Both the position numbers and the translations under genes were made by a program. Of a stretch of DNA of 42,727 nucleotides, positions 10,055 to 20,635 are shown piece after piece (the first letter of the stretch is position 1; every line of letters begins with the position of its first letter). Below the pieces are notes generated by a model. It saw nothing but the letters and a program-made list of their open reading frames with translations. It ran no database searches and was not told the origin of the DNA. The stretch lies in assembly GCA_003599815.1 (NCBI GenBank), contig QZJZ01000087.1:1-42727 (forward strand), given 5' to 3'. The stretch is from Candidatus Auribacter fodinae (GTDB lineage Bacteria; Auribacterota; Auribacteria; Auribacterales; Auribacteraceae).

Positions 10055-13000
10055 ATGAATATTTCGGCGTTTTCCGTAAAAAAACCGGTTACCATAACAA
10101 TGTTTTACCTCGCGGTTATCCTGCTCGGGGTGATTTCATTTATGCGCTTGCCGCAGGAATTGTTCCCTCCGATCAATTATCCCCGTTTGTCGGTAGTTAC
10201 TCATTACCAGAATGCCGCGCCTGAAGAGATAGAAACGCTTATTACCCGTCCGATAGAAGAAGCGCTTGGCGCTGTATCCGGCATGAAAGGTATTTCTTCC
10301 TTGTCAAAGGAAGGTACCAGCATAGTCACTGTTTCCTTTGACTGGGGAACCAATATGGACTTCGCGTCGCTCAATGTGCGCGAGAAACTTGACCTGATCA
10401 AAGACCGGTTCCCTCGTGAGTCTGAAGATCCTGTCGTTATGAAATTTAACCCCTTTGATTTACCTGTTTTGCGATATAGTGTCACCGGGACTCTTGACCA
10501 GTACGAATTGCGTAAAATCTGCCAGCGCGTGCTCAAAGACGGGCTGGAGAAAGTTGAGGGTGTCGCGTCGGTAAGTGTCAGTGGCGGATTGATCCGCGAG
10601 ATTCTGATTGAAGTCGATCAGGGGCGGTTGCAGGCATCCGGCGTGTCGATCCTGTCTGTGGTGGAATCGCTGGCTGACACGAACCTGAATTATCCTGCGG
10701 GAACCATCAAGGACAACACCTATGAATACCTTATACGGACGATCGGTGAATACCAGTCTGTAAAGGAGATCCCTTTTACCCCGGTTACTGTTGACCAGAG
10801 GCGCGGTACTTCGGACGAAGGCCCGCCTGAACTCGACCCCTTGCTGCCTTCAGAGCGCCAGACCGTCAGTTATAAGCGTAAGCAGAAGGAGTACATTGAT
10901 GAGCGGACTGAAAAGCGGATTGTGTTCCTTAAAGAAATAGCCAAGATTAAAGATACCTATAAAATCCGTACGTCGTATTCCCGTCTGAACGGGCGATCCG
11001 ATATCTCGGTAAATGTCCAGAAACAGTCCGGCGCTAATACGATCAACGTAGTGAAAAATGTATTTAAGGAACTGGAGGGGCTCCGCAAGGATTTGCCTGA
11101 AGGGATGAACCTCGACCTCATTTACGACCAGTCTATGTTTATAAAAGATTCGATTAACGGCGTAGTGAGTGCCGCGTGGCAGGGCGGGGCTCTTGCGTTT
11201 ATTGTGATATTCTTGTTTTTATGGAACATACACAGTTCAATTATTGTTACTGTGGCGATCCCGATTTCCGTGCTTGGAACGTTTATCATGATGTATTTTA
11301 AAGGCGAGCTGTTTCAGCCCATGTCGCTGAACATGATGTCTCTCGGCGGGCTGGCGCTGGCTGTCGGGATGCTTGTTGATAACGGTATTGTGGTGATCGA
11401 GAACATTTTCCGGTACAGGGAAATGGGAGAAAACCCCACGACAGCCGCGGTTGAAGGGTGCAATGAGGTGACGTCAGCTATTGTGTCGTCCACATTGACC
11501 ACAGTGGCGGTATTTTTTCCGTTGATTTTTGTGCCCGGGCTGGCGGGACAGATATTTAAAGACCTTGCCTTTACGGTTTGTTTCGGACTGATTGCGTCAT
11601 TATTCGTGGCTATTTCCCTGATCCCGCTTCTAGCGACAAAAGTGAAAATAAAAAAGAAAAAAGAAGCGTACTCGCTTGATGAGGTCAAGACAAAAATATT
11701 TTTCCTTAAACCGAACAGGAAAAAACATTTTTATTTCATCAACATTATGCTGATGGTGTGCGCGTTATTCCTGTACAGCACGTTTATGATGACCAAACTT
11801 GACAGGGAATTGCTTCCCAAAGTTGACCAGGGCCAGTTTATGATAAAAGTGGACTTGCCGACAGGCTCCAAGCTTGAAGTCACAAACGATGTTGTCGTAC
11901 GCATAGAGGAATTTATTCTGGGGCTTCCTGAAACGAAATCAGTGGCTGTGACTATCGGATCTGAAAAAGAAAATTCCATCACCGGCCAGGTTGACCTGAA
12001 TATACTGGAATCGCATCAGGGTGAAATTATGGTCACGCTGAAAGAAGACCGGGGAATATCGACCGCTGAACTGATTCAGACCATAAAATCCAGTTTATCC
12101 GTAATGGATCTCGGTAACGTGAAAATACAGTATGTTCTGCAGGAGAGCATATTCCAGTCCCTGACCGGGTCTGACAGCCCGGTCGTGGTGCAGATTTCAG
12201 GGTATGACCTTGAAACGTTAAGCAGTTTGTCGGATCAGGTTTTCGACCGCCTCAAGCGGATACGGGGTATTTACGGCATTAAGTCTACCAAGTCGTTATC
12301 GAATCCTGAAACCAAAGTGGAGATCATGAAAGATGATGCCGCTACATACGCGATTTCTGTTGACCAGATTGCCCTTGCGGCACATACCGCGTTAAAGGGA
12401 ACTGTGGCGACTAAATACAAGGAAGAAGGGCAGGAATTTGATATCCGCGTTCAGTTGCGTGAGGAAGACAGAAAAGACTTCCTCAATATTCGTGAACTGC
12501 TGGTACGCTCCGAGTCACTGGACGTATCCGTGCCGCTCAAACAGGTTGCCCGCATATCGCGAGGCACAGGCCCCAGCGAAGTGAACCGCATCAATCAGGA
12601 ACGGACAATTCTGGTTACAGCGAACATATTCGGGCGCGGGCTGAAGGAAGTTGGGAACGATGTGCAGTCACAGATCGGTTCCCTGACGGATATACCCAAA
12701 GGCTACAAAATAGAACTGAGCGGTGAGAATAAGGAAGTGAAGGAATCGTTCAAGAGCCTTATGCTGGCGTTGATTTTGTCGATTATTCTGGTTTACATGA
12801 TTATGGCGTCGCAGTTTGAGTCGTTCATCCAGCCGTTCATCATCATGTTTACTGTGCCGTTGTCGGTTATCGGAATATATTTTGCCTTAAAGCTTACCGA
12901 AACGCCGATAAGCGTGGTTGCCCTGCTCGGTATGATTATGCTGGGCGGTATTGTGGTTAATAACGGTATTGTACTTATAGAATTTATGAACCTTTTGCGT

Positions 13001-13288
13001 TCTAAAGGGTACTCAGCATTGGATGCGGCGTTTATTGCCGGCAAAATCAGACAGCGTCCTATTATGATGAGTGCGTTAACGACTATTATCGGGTTGATTC
13101 CGCTCGCTCTTGGGCTGGGTGAAGGATCTGAACTGCGTGCGCCTATGGCTATCACGGTTATGGGCGGGTTGACTACGTCTACGTTTCTGACTCTGTTTAT
13201 TATCCCGATAATATATTACTATATAGAATCTTTTAAAGAGTTTCTGGCTACCAAGCTGAGGAAGGCGACGGATGGGGCTTCCAGCTAA
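10055..13288 (+). CDS. RND efflux pump inner-membrane transporter (AcrB family), first copy
   Basis: This is a proton-driven pump of the hydrophobe/amphiphile efflux RND family, 1077 residues, with 12 expected membrane helices and two large periplasmic loops. Family marks include the N-terminal PVTITMFYLAVILLGVISF, LPQELFPPINYPRLSV, EEIETLITRPIEEALG and the TM4 segment VGMLVDNGIVVIENI. At the two proton-relay sites it has D442-N443 where AcrB has two Asp, and VNNG (N969) where AcrB has Lys940. This D-N/N-N pattern occurs in many RND pumps outside enterobacteria. An insertion of about 55 charged residues (about 245-300) lies in the first periplasmic loop. The stop overlaps the next RND gene by 17 bases, so the two are translationally coupled. 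Confidence 0.95.
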   Translation: MNISAFSVKKPVTITMFYLAVILLGVISFMRLPQELFPPINYPRLSVVTHYQNAAPEEIETLITRPIEEALGAVSGMKGISSLSKEGTSIVTVSFDWGTNMDFASLNVREKLDLIKDRFPRESEDPVVMKFNPFDLPVLRYSVTGTLDQYELRKICQRVLKDGLEKVEGVASVSVSGGLIREILIEVDQGRLQASGVSILSVVESLADTNLNYPAGTIKDNTYEYLIRTIGEYQSVKEIPFTPVTVDQRRGTSDEGPPELDPLLPSERQTVSYKRKQKEYIDERTEKRIVFLKEIAKIKDTYKIRTSYSRLNGRSDISVNVQKQSGANTINVVKNVFKELEGLRKDLPEGMNLDLIYDQSMFIKDSINGVVSAAWQGGALAFIVIFLFLWNIHSSIIVTVAIPISVLGTFIMMYFKGELFQPMSLNMMSLGGLALAVGMLVDNGIVVIENIFRYREMGENPTTAAVEGCNEVTSAIVSSTLTTVAVFFPLIFVPGLAGQIFKDLAFTVCFGLIASLFVAISLIPLLATKVKIKKKKEAYSLDEVKTKIFFLKPNRKKHFYFINIMLMVCALFLYSTFMMTKLDRELLPKVDQGQFMIKVDLPTGSKLEVTNDVVVRIEEFILGLPETKSVAVTIGSEKENSITGQVDLNILESHQGEIMVTLKEDRGISTAELIQTIKSSLSVMDLGNVKIQYVLQESIFQSLTGSDSPVVVQISGYDLETLSSLSDQVFDRLKRIRGIYGIKSTKSLSNPETKVEIMKDDAATYAISVDQIALAAHTALKGTVATKYKEEGQEFDIRVQLREEDRKDFLNIRELLVRSESLDVSVPLKQVARISRGTGPSEVNRINQERTILVTANIFGRGLKEVGNDVQSQIGSLTDIPKGYKIELSGENKEVKESFKSLMLALILSIILVYMIMASQFESFIQPFIIMFTVPLSVIGIYFALKLTETPISVVALLGMIMLGGIVVNNGIVLIEFMNLLRSKGYSALDAAFIAGKIRQRPIMMSALTTIIGLIPLALGLGEGSELRAPMAITVMGGLTTSTFLTLFIIPIIYYYIESFKEFLATKLRKATDGASS

Positions 13289-16200
13289 AGCGGTCGCACG
13301 GCCGGTGTCTATCACCATGCTGTTCGCCGGTATATTGATTTTCGGGTTTATCAGTCTGGGCAGACTGCCGGTAGAACTCTCACCGAGTCAGGAAGCCGGC
13401 CAGATCAGTATTATTATTACTGTCCGAGGAGGTATGCCTCCAACCGAAATTGAATCCATGATTACCCGGCTGGTGGAAGAAGCGGTCGGGACTGTCAGTA
13501 ATGTCACATCCATATCATCCAGCTCACGGGAATCCATGTCTATTGTGGTGCTCAATTTTGAGTCAGGCACAGATATGGATTTCGCTTCTTTGGAAGTACG
13601 CGAAAAATTTTCCCGCATAAAAAACAAACTGCCTCAGGAAGCGAACAAACCGGTTATCGCCAAATGGGAATATTCTCAGAATTCCACGGTCATTATGTCT
13701 GTTACCAGCAACAAATACGTGCCTGAAATGCTCCGCCGCAAGGTGGATGAGAGTTTCAAGAGCAACCTTACCCGTATCGATGGTGTGGCTAACGTGGAAG
13801 TGTGGGGCGGGCGCGAACGAAAAATTCTGGTTGATATGGATCAGTCCAAGCTGATGGCACTTAAGGTAAGCTATGAGGACGTGATGAACGTTCTCGGCGC
13901 AAATAATTTCAATCTGCTGGTCGGTGAAATCGAAAACGAGCAGGACAAACTGTTGATCCGTACGCTTGGATTGTTCAACTCGGTTGAGGACATACAGCAG
14001 ATCGGCATTGCCAAATCCAAGGAAAACAAGATCATCCGGGTTAAGGACGTGGCGGATGTGTATGACGGGTACCTTGAATCAACGGCATACTCGCGGGTGA
14101 ACTTGTATGAAACCGTATCCATTTATGTATCCAAAGAGAGCGCCGCGAATACCCTGCAGATCACCAAAAAGATCCGTCAGGAGGTCGCTAAAATATTGAA
14201 TCAGCTTGATGATGATATAAAAATAACGTACTTGTACGACCAGGGCGAGTTTATTGAGCTGGCTATTACCTCGGTAAAGAATTCTCTTATCATCGGAGCG
14301 TTGCTCGCGATGGCGGTATTGTTGCTCTTTCTGCGCGATATCGCTTCGACCACGGTCATTGCCATGTCCATTCCTATTTCAGTGGTTGCTACATTTATCT
14401 TTATGGATTTTTTCGGGATAACGCTCAATACCATGACACTGAGCGGCCTTGCGCTGGGAACCGGTATGCTGGTGGACAACTCCATCGTGGTACTGGAAAA
14501 CATCTTTCACCGGAGAAACAAAGGCGCGTCCGCCCGTGAAGCGGCAATCGTGGGGAGTGAACAGGTATGGCTGGCGATTCTCGCTTCTACCATCACCACC
14601 ATAGCCGTATTTCTGCCGATGATATTTATAGACAGGGATATCCGTATGCTTTACAGCGGGTTGGCGTTGACAGTGACATTCTCGATTCTGGCATCTTTAT
14701 TCGTGTCGCTGAGCTTGGTTCCCATGGCGTACACCCAGTTCTCGAAAGTATGCCGTTTCACGCAAAAGCGCGAGTTGCTACAGAAACTCAGCCAGAAGAT
14801 ATATCAGGAAATACTGGTGGTGTCGATCCGGTACCGGTATTTATTTCTTATCGTTATTTTTCTGTTGTTCGCGCTGTCCGTGTTCAGGGTTACCAACATG
14901 GGGATGGAACTTTCAGGCAGGATGAGCAAAGATCAGTTTTCTATCAATATGACTCCGCCGTCAGGCACAAAACTGGAAAAGGTTGATACCACCGTGCGGG
15001 AAATAGAGGCGTGGTTATCGGATATACCTGAAATCCAGACTATATCATCAAATGTAAAACGGGATGACCCGAAGATTCTGGTAACGCTGGTGCCTGAACA
15101 TAAACGAAGCCGGACAAAAGACGAAATTATTGATGTGTTACGCGAGAAAACCGATCAGATACCAAAATTTTTCATCTATTATTATACTGGAGCGCAGGAG
15201 AGCGAGTCCAAAGAGATTGTCATTGATGTGTACGGGTTTGATTACGAAAAGCTCCGCACTCTGGCAAACGCGATGGCGAAAAATATCAGTGTTCTCAATT
15301 ATCTGAAGGATATTAAACTGCGTATGCGCGACCCGCGCCCTGAATACAGCCTTGTTGTTGATAAACAGCGCGCGTCTCTCTACGGCATGACCGTCAAAGA
15401 GGTGGCGGATGTTATTCACGGGCAGATGAGAGGCTTGCGCGCTACGAAATTTCATTCTGAAGCCAGTGAAATAGAAACGATCACGCGGTTGCGCGAAGAA
15501 GACCGCAAAACGATCTCCGATCTGGAACATCTTATTCTGACCACCAAAAACGGGCAGAGGCTGTTTCTGAAACAAATCGCAGGATTTATACCCTCAAAAG
15601 GGCCGACGGAAGTGTATAGAAAGAATAAAAACCGCTTTATTCAAGTCACAGCTAGTATAGGAGAAAAGGATCTGGGCTCTGTGGCGGCGGATGTGGAAAA
15701 GATTCTGGACAAAATGACGTTTCCTAAAGATTACTTTTACCGGTTTGGCGGTGATTACCCGTTGCTGGTCAAGAGCCGGAACCAGTTATCAGGAGCGATT
15801 GCGGTGACCATTATTCTGGTATATATGATTTTAGCGTCGTTGTTTCAGTCTTACTATCAGCCGTTTATCATTATGATTTCCGTGCCGCTGGCGACGGTCG
15901 GGGTGGTGCTTGCCCTGGAAATCACGGACCGCCCGTTATCCACCTCCGTTTTTATGGGGATGATTATGCTTGCCGGTATTGTGGTGAACAACGCGATTAT
16001 TCTTGTTGATCACGCCAATGCCCTGAAAGAACAGGGCAAAAAACGGTTCCATATCATTATTCAGGCGGGTAAAGACCGTCTGCGCCCGATATTTATGACT
16101 ACTACAACAACCATTCTCGGATTGATCCCGATGGCAATGGATGTATCTAAAGCGGCAGACCTGTGGGCGCCGCTCGCCATCACGGTTATGGGCGGATTGA

Positions 16201-16337
16201 TATCTTCGACATTTTTAACATTGATTGTTGTGCCAAATATTTATATACTTTTTGAAGATGTAAAAGAACTCTTAGTGCATATATTATCGCGTTTTAAGAA
16301 AGATAAATTCCTGGAAGAAAGGGTTGTTTATGAGTAA
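13272..16337 (+). CDS. RND efflux pump inner-membrane transporter (AcrB family), second copy
   Basis: This is a second RND pump of 1021 residues, directly after the first and overlapping it by 17 bases. It carries the same landmarks: ARPVSITMLFAGILIFGFISL, TEIESMITRLVEEAVGTVSN, TM4 GTGMLVDNSIVVLENI (D402-N403) and TM10 GIVVNNAIILVDHA (N906-N907). The repeat of the pattern suggests the two came from one duplication or work as a pair. Some RND systems (MdtBC, for example) assemble two different pump proteins in one trimer, so a heteromeric pump with the adaptor and channel upstream is plausible but not shown. It lacks the long insertion of copy one. Confidence 0.95.
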   Translation: MGLPAKAVARPVSITMLFAGILIFGFISLGRLPVELSPSQEAGQISIIITVRGGMPPTEIESMITRLVEEAVGTVSNVTSISSSSRESMSIVVLNFESGTDMDFASLEVREKFSRIKNKLPQEANKPVIAKWEYSQNSTVIMSVTSNKYVPEMLRRKVDESFKSNLTRIDGVANVEVWGGRERKILVDMDQSKLMALKVSYEDVMNVLGANNFNLLVGEIENEQDKLLIRTLGLFNSVEDIQQIGIAKSKENKIIRVKDVADVYDGYLESTAYSRVNLYETVSIYVSKESAANTLQITKKIRQEVAKILNQLDDDIKITYLYDQGEFIELAITSVKNSLIIGALLAMAVLLLFLRDIASTTVIAMSIPISVVATFIFMDFFGITLNTMTLSGLALGTGMLVDNSIVVLENIFHRRNKGASAREAAIVGSEQVWLAILASTITTIAVFLPMIFIDRDIRMLYSGLALTVTFSILASLFVSLSLVPMAYTQFSKVCRFTQKRELLQKLSQKIYQEILVVSIRYRYLFLIVIFLLFALSVFRVTNMGMELSGRMSKDQFSINMTPPSGTKLEKVDTTVREIEAWLSDIPEIQTISSNVKRDDPKILVTLVPEHKRSRTKDEIIDVLREKTDQIPKFFIYYYTGAQESESKEIVIDVYGFDYEKLRTLANAMAKNISVLNYLKDIKLRMRDPRPEYSLVVDKQRASLYGMTVKEVADVIHGQMRGLRATKFHSEASEIETITRLREEDRKTISDLEHLILTTKNGQRLFLKQIAGFIPSKGPTEVYRKNKNRFIQVTASIGEKDLGSVAADVEKILDKMTFPKDYFYRFGGDYPLLVKSRNQLSGAIAVTIILVYMILASLFQSYYQPFIIMISVPLATVGVVLALEITDRPLSTSVFMGMIMLAGIVVNNAIILVDHANALKEQGKKRFHIIIQAGKDRLRPIFMTTTTTILGLIPMAMDVSKAADLWAPLAITVMGGLISSTFLTLIVVPNIYILFEDVKELLVHILSRFKKDKFLEERVVYE

Positions 16338-16938
16338 AGGAATTTTTGTCCTGGTTTTCTGTGTTTCCCTAATTGGTTCGTTACTCGTTGTAAATGCGCA
16401 AGATAACGATGGATCGCATGTGAATTACGACCGCGAGGTATACTATACTGACGATGGGGTAATAGACTATGTGAACTTAAAATATGATGATGGCGTGACT
16501 GTTAAAAAAATATTTGATGAGTTCGGGCGTGTAGTCGAAAAGCATGTCAATGATGAGTTGTCAGTTACATATGAATACTCCGTTGTCGACGGCGTTAAAT
16601 CGTCAATGGAAACGGAACAGGCAACAGGCGCCAAAGTGAAAAGAGTATTTAATAACCGGGGCGAAATTATATCCTCGGAATATCCCGATTATTCAGAAAC
16701 ATATGAATATCAGTACGACAGCGTTGGTGACGTGTCGCTTATAATGGTTACGGGAAGCGATGGCGAAACCAAAGAACTTAACCCGAAAGACCCTTCCCTG
16801 TCGTTCCTCAATGACTATGGCGTGCTGGATACTGAAGAAGCCGATATAGCCACGGATTTGCATGAACGTGAATATTTGTTCAATCCAACCAAATTTCGTG
16901 ATAAAATGATGCGACGTAAAAATAATGTTAACCGTTAA
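16330..16938 (+). CDS. Secreted YD-repeat-like protein
   Basis: This is a small periplasmic or surface protein of 202 residues with a clear signal peptide (SKGIFVLVFCVSLIGSLLV, cleavage after VNA). The body repeats a beta-hairpin pattern resembling RHS/YD repeats: YYTDDGVIDYVNLKYDDG, KKIFDEFGRVVEKHVND, KRVFNNRGEIISSEYPD and ETYEYQYDSVGD. It is too short to be an RHS toxin and has no toxin tip. The start is the ATG inside the ATGAGTAA overlap with the second RND gene; an in-frame TTG 6 bases earlier is less likely. The function is unknown; its position suggests an accessory of the pump complex. Confidence 0.8.
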   Translation: MSKGIFVLVFCVSLIGSLLVVNAQDNDGSHVNYDREVYYTDDGVIDYVNLKYDDGVTVKKIFDEFGRVVEKHVNDELSVTYEYSVVDGVKSSMETEQATGAKVKRVFNNRGEIISSEYPDYSETYEYQYDSVGDVSLIMVTGSDGETKELNPKDPSLSFLNDYGVLDTEEADIATDLHEREYLFNPTKFRDKMMRRKNNVNR

Positions 16939-16961
16939 TACAATATAAGGGGGACAACCAG

Positions 16962-18785
16962 ATGAAAAAAGCAATCATAGGGATCGGAATCGGTATAGCC
17001 GTTGCCGTTATCGCAATCGGTGTGGTGGTTACCGTTAAGAAACCTGGTGTCATCAGTCAACTGACAAAATCGCAAAAAGATACTCCGGCTTCCGTGATTC
17101 CGCAGGACGCGGTCGCGTATTTCGGAATCTATGATGTAAAGGAAAATTGGAACAAATTCAAAAAAAGCAATTTCTGGACAAACTTGGCGGCGTTGCCGCT
17201 GTGGCAGGATATTCAGTTTGAAGAAACCATGAAAACGCTTCAGGATGAATTCAAAACTCAAACCGGACTGGAGCTGAACGAAGACAATTTTATGGAGTTA
17301 TTCGGGCAGGAATTCGCCTTTGCTCTTTTCATGGGCAATGAGCGCCAGAGCGGGCCGAGCGCGGTAATACTAAGCAAAGTCGGCACAAAAACCCGTCTTG
17401 CCACCGCGTTGATCAGCCTGAGCGACCAGGGCGACGCCCAGTATGAAAAAATCGACTATAAAGGCACAACGCTCTATCATATGGCAGGCACTGAAGAAAA
17501 CCCGATGGATATGACCTTCACGTTTGTGCAGAATATGATGCTCATGGAACTCGGCACGGAAAATAAAAATATAACGGCTATTGTAGACCTGATACTCAGC
17601 GGCGACGGTAAGGGATCCCTGAAAAACCATCCTCGTTTTAAACGTGTTACCGCTCAGGAAGGCGAGAGCCATATGCAGGTGCTGTATGTGAACGCAAAAA
17701 GCATACTGACTTCAATTGATTCTCCGGCAATGCCTGAACTGTTTCAGGATGAAGATGTCCGTAACGGCATAAAAACCGCGCTGTCATCGCTTGAAACCAT
17801 CGGCGGCAGTGCCGTGGTAAAGCCTGACGGATTGTTCACCAAATTTGTCATGGTGCCGAATTACGATACTGACAACGAACAGCTTAAAAAAGTATGGAGC
17901 AGTGCGCCTCAGCCGTCCAAAGCGCTTGGAATGGTGCCGCGCGATACGATTTTCTTCAGTTCGTCACAGTCAATGGATCTGGCTGGCATGTGGAATAACT
18001 GGCAGGAAAATATGATCCGCCAGAACGCTGAACAGGCGAACGCCATATTGACAACAGTGAATACCCTTGAAACCAATCTTGGCATGACACTGCGCGAAGA
18101 TGTATTCCCTGTGCTGAGCAATGAACTGGCATATTTTATTTATGATCTTGACGTGCAGGGATTTATTCCAATTCCAAAACTGGCTGTCTGTTTCCGCATT
18201 ACCGATGCGAAAAAAGCGAATGACCTTATGCAGAGGCTTGTTTCGTCTATAAATAACTGGGTGGGCGGCGGCGCTCCTGTTGCAGGCGGAGAAACTGCCC
18301 CGTTGCTGGCTATAGAAAACGCTTCGTTCATGGATGTGCCGGTCAGCGTTATAAAAATCAACCAGTTTCCTGTACCGGGATTGACCCCGTCGTACGCAAT
18401 TCTGGGCGATGAACTGATAATCACCTCGAACAGCAACACGCTGAACGAGATTATCGCTGTTGCCAACGGCAAACAGGATGACCTGCGCGATTCGGAAAAT
18501 TATGGAAAGGTCAAAGATATTTTTACTGAAAAAAACAACCAGTTATCGTTTGTGAATGTCGAACTGGCAGTAACAAAAGTTGTTGATCTCTGCAAATGGT
18601 TGATCGACTTGCAGGAAGCCGCCGGCGAAACAGGAGGGCTTGACCCTGAAACCGTCGCGCTTCTTAAAGAAAACCTGATACCTTTGGTAGAATGTTTTAA
18701 ATCAATCAAAGCATTGGCGGCAAACACGTTGTTTACAAGTACCGGAATAGAGAAAGTCGTTGTTTACAGAGTTGAGGATTTCTAA
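16962..18785 (+). CDS. DUF3352-like membrane-anchored periplasmic protein
   Basis: This protein has 607 residues, an N-terminal membrane helix (IIGIGIGIAVAVIAIGVVVTV) and a long periplasmic part. The region after the helix (ASVIPQDAVAYFGIYDVKENWNKFKKSNFW) matches the DUF3352 pattern, and the internal repeats of substrate-free beta/alpha units (AVILSKVGTKTRLATALISL; ELIITSNSNTLNEIIAVANGK) also fit that family. No catalytic motif was seen, and the biochemical role of DUF3352 proteins is not known. An RBS (AAGGGGG) precedes the ATG. Its stop shares one base with the start of the FtsH-like protease (TAATG), so the two are translationally coupled and may act together. Confidence 0.75.
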   Translation: MKKAIIGIGIGIAVAVIAIGVVVTVKKPGVISQLTKSQKDTPASVIPQDAVAYFGIYDVKENWNKFKKSNFWTNLAALPLWQDIQFEETMKTLQDEFKTQTGLELNEDNFMELFGQEFAFALFMGNERQSGPSAVILSKVGTKTRLATALISLSDQGDAQYEKIDYKGTTLYHMAGTEENPMDMTFTFVQNMMLMELGTENKNITAIVDLILSGDGKGSLKNHPRFKRVTAQEGESHMQVLYVNAKSILTSIDSPAMPELFQDEDVRNGIKTALSSLETIGGSAVVKPDGLFTKFVMVPNYDTDNEQLKKVWSSAPQPSKALGMVPRDTIFFSSSQSMDLAGMWNNWQENMIRQNAEQANAILTTVNTLETNLGMTLREDVFPVLSNELAYFIYDLDVQGFIPIPKLAVCFRITDAKKANDLMQRLVSSINNWVGGGAPVAGGETAPLLAIENASFMDVPVSVIKINQFPVPGLTPSYAILGDELIITSNSNTLNEIIAVANGKQDDLRDSENYGKVKDIFTEKNNQLSFVNVELAVTKVVDLCKWLIDLQEAAGETGGLDPETVALLKENLIPLVECFKSIKALAANTLFTSTGIEKVVVYRVEDF

Positions 18786-20626
18786 TGAAACTGTATTTTT
18801 TTCGTCGTCTTAAATCGTTTTTTGTTCATCACTGGATTAAGTTCTTCATAGCGTTCTTTGTTGTGCTTATTCTCGGACTGTGTATATGGGGCCTTGCCAG
18901 CCTTGAGTCGTTCTACCGCAAACAGATGATGGCTACCATACCGGTTCAGGTGTTTATCGGCATGCTGCATGCCCTGATTTTCGCGTATATCATTATTAAT
19001 ATGCAGGGTCGGGGATTTACCTCAATGCGGCGCGCGATTATCAAGCCTGAAATGGTCAATATGAAGTTCGATGATGTTATCGGCATTGACGAAGCGAAAA
19101 TGGAAGCCAAGGAAGTAGTCGAACTGATCAAAGACCATAAACGGCTCGATCAGGTTGGCGGCAAGATCATACGGGGTATCCTGATGATCGGCCCTCCGGG
19201 TTGCGGCAAGACATTGCTTGCCAAAGCGATAGCTTCTGAAGCGAACATCCCGTTTATATCCATGGCAGGGTCCGAGTTTGTGGAAGTGTTTGTCGGTGTC
19301 GGCGCGTCGCGTGTACGTAAACTGTTCAAGAGCGCCCGTCAGATGGCATACGATAACGGCGCGTGTATTGTCTTTATTGACGAGCTTGACGTTATCGGGC
19401 GCGGTAGGTCGTTCAGCATGTTCGGCGGCGGCGGCGAGACCAACAGCACGCAGAACCAACTGCTTGTGGAAATGGATGGGCTTGGCTCGCGTAAAGAAAA
19501 TATCATTGTGATCGGCGCTACAAACGCTCAGGAAAATGTGCTTGATGAAGCCTTGCTTCGTCCGGGCAGGTTTGACCGTAAAATCTACGTCGGCAGACCG
19601 TATGAGGAAGGAAGGGAGAAACTCTTTGAGTTTTATCTCAATAAAGTAAAACATGATCCCAATATAAACATTGAACGCTGGGCACGAAGGTCTGTACACA
19701 AAAGCCCCGCGGAAATTGAAAATATCGTGAAAGAAGCCGCCCTGATCGCTACGCGTAAGGGAAACAGTGTTGTTCAGCAGAACGACATGAGCCAGGCTCT
19801 GGAGCGTATTGAACTGGGTATCAAGCATCATCGTAAAGTTGCGGATGTTGAGCTTGTCGGTACTGCCTACCATGAAGCCGGACATCTTGTCGCCCTGTTC
19901 TTTATGCATCCCACGGACGATATTTTTAAAGCGTCCATAGCTACCCGCAAAGGTACGCTGGGTGTGGTGCACCATCAGCCTCGGGAAGAAATATTGTCTC
20001 CGGACAAAGAAGAACTGATTGGCGATATCAAGGTCAGCCTTGGCGGGTACCTCGCTGAAAAAGCGAAGTTCGGGTCAACGACCACAGGTGTGTCCAGTGA
20101 CTTCAGGTTCGCGATGAATCAAGCGTACTGCATGGTCTGGGATTATGGTATGTCTCTGAACAATGACAGAATACGCCTTGGAAACTATCAGATGGTTAAA
20201 GAGACGTTATCCGACAGCATGAAGGAAGAACTGAACCGAGAAGTGGAAAAGATAATTGAAGCCTGCGCCAAAGAAGTAGAGCTTCTGTTCAAAAAGGAAA
20301 TAGAGCTGCTTGACCGGTTTGCGATGGAACTGCTCAAACGTGAGGAACTTGATTATGACGAAATTGAGGAGATTTTCCGCGAGCATGGCAAGAGCGATAA
20401 AGACCGGGCACGCAATACGCACAAAGACAAGGTGTTCAAAGCGATCATAGATGAGCGGAACAAGTTCTTGGAAGCGAAAGTGAAAGAGGAAATGGCGAAA
20501 AACGCTCAGGCTCAGGCAAACGGATCTCTTCCCGGCGCGCCATCGACAGGCACTGCCGTTGCTGACGATACGGGTTCTGCAAAACTGATAACACCGGATC
20601 CGCGTTCACTCTTTTTCAACATCTAG
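18785..20626 (+). CDS. FtsH-like membrane AAA+ zinc metalloprotease, short periplasmic loop
   Basis: This is an ATP-driven protease that should extract and degrade membrane or cytoplasmic proteins at the inner face of the inner membrane. Seen: two membrane helices (about residues 18-38 and 50-70) joined by only about 12-15 residues; Walker A GPPGCGKT (136-143); pore loop [11 protein letters not shown]; Walker B VFIDELD with D199/E200; second region of homology LRPGRFDRK; zinc site HEAGH (363-367) with the third ligand Asp439 in TTGVSSDF. All catalytic residues are intact. The family's periplasmic FtsH_ext domain is missing, and the C-terminal tail (about 540-613) is charged and then Ala/Gly/Pro-rich. 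It is coupled to the DUF3352 gene by a one-base overlap. It is probably not the housekeeping FtsH but a dedicated paralogue. Confidence 0.93.
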   Translation: MKLYFFRRLKSFFVHHWIKFFIAFFVVLILGLCIWGLASLESFYRKQMMATIPVQVFIGMLHALIFAYIIINMQGRGFTSMRRAIIKPEMVNMKFDDVIGIDEAKMEAKEVVELIKDHKRLDQVGGKIIRGILMIGPPGCGKTLLAKAIASEANIPFISMAGSEFVEVFVGVGASRVRKLFKSARQMAYDNGACIVFIDELDVIGRGRSFSMFGGGGETNSTQNQLLVEMDGLGSRKENIIVIGATNAQENVLDEALLRPGRFDRKIYVGRPYEEGREKLFEFYLNKVKHDPNINIERWARRSVHKSPAEIENIVKEAALIATRKGNSVVQQNDMSQALERIELGIKHHRKVADVELVGTAYHEAGHLVALFFMHPTDDIFKASIATRKGTLGVVHHQPREEILSPDKEELIGDIKVSLGGYLAEKAKFGSTTTGVSSDFRFAMNQAYCMVWDYGMSLNNDRIRLGNYQMVKETLSDSMKEELNREVEKIIEACAKEVELLFKKEIELLDRFAMELLKREELDYDEIEEIFREHGKSDKDRARNTHKDKVFKAIIDERNKFLEAKVKEEMAKNAQAQANGSLPGAPSTGTAVADDTGSAKLITPDPRSLFFNI

Positions 20627-20635
20627 GACTGGATT

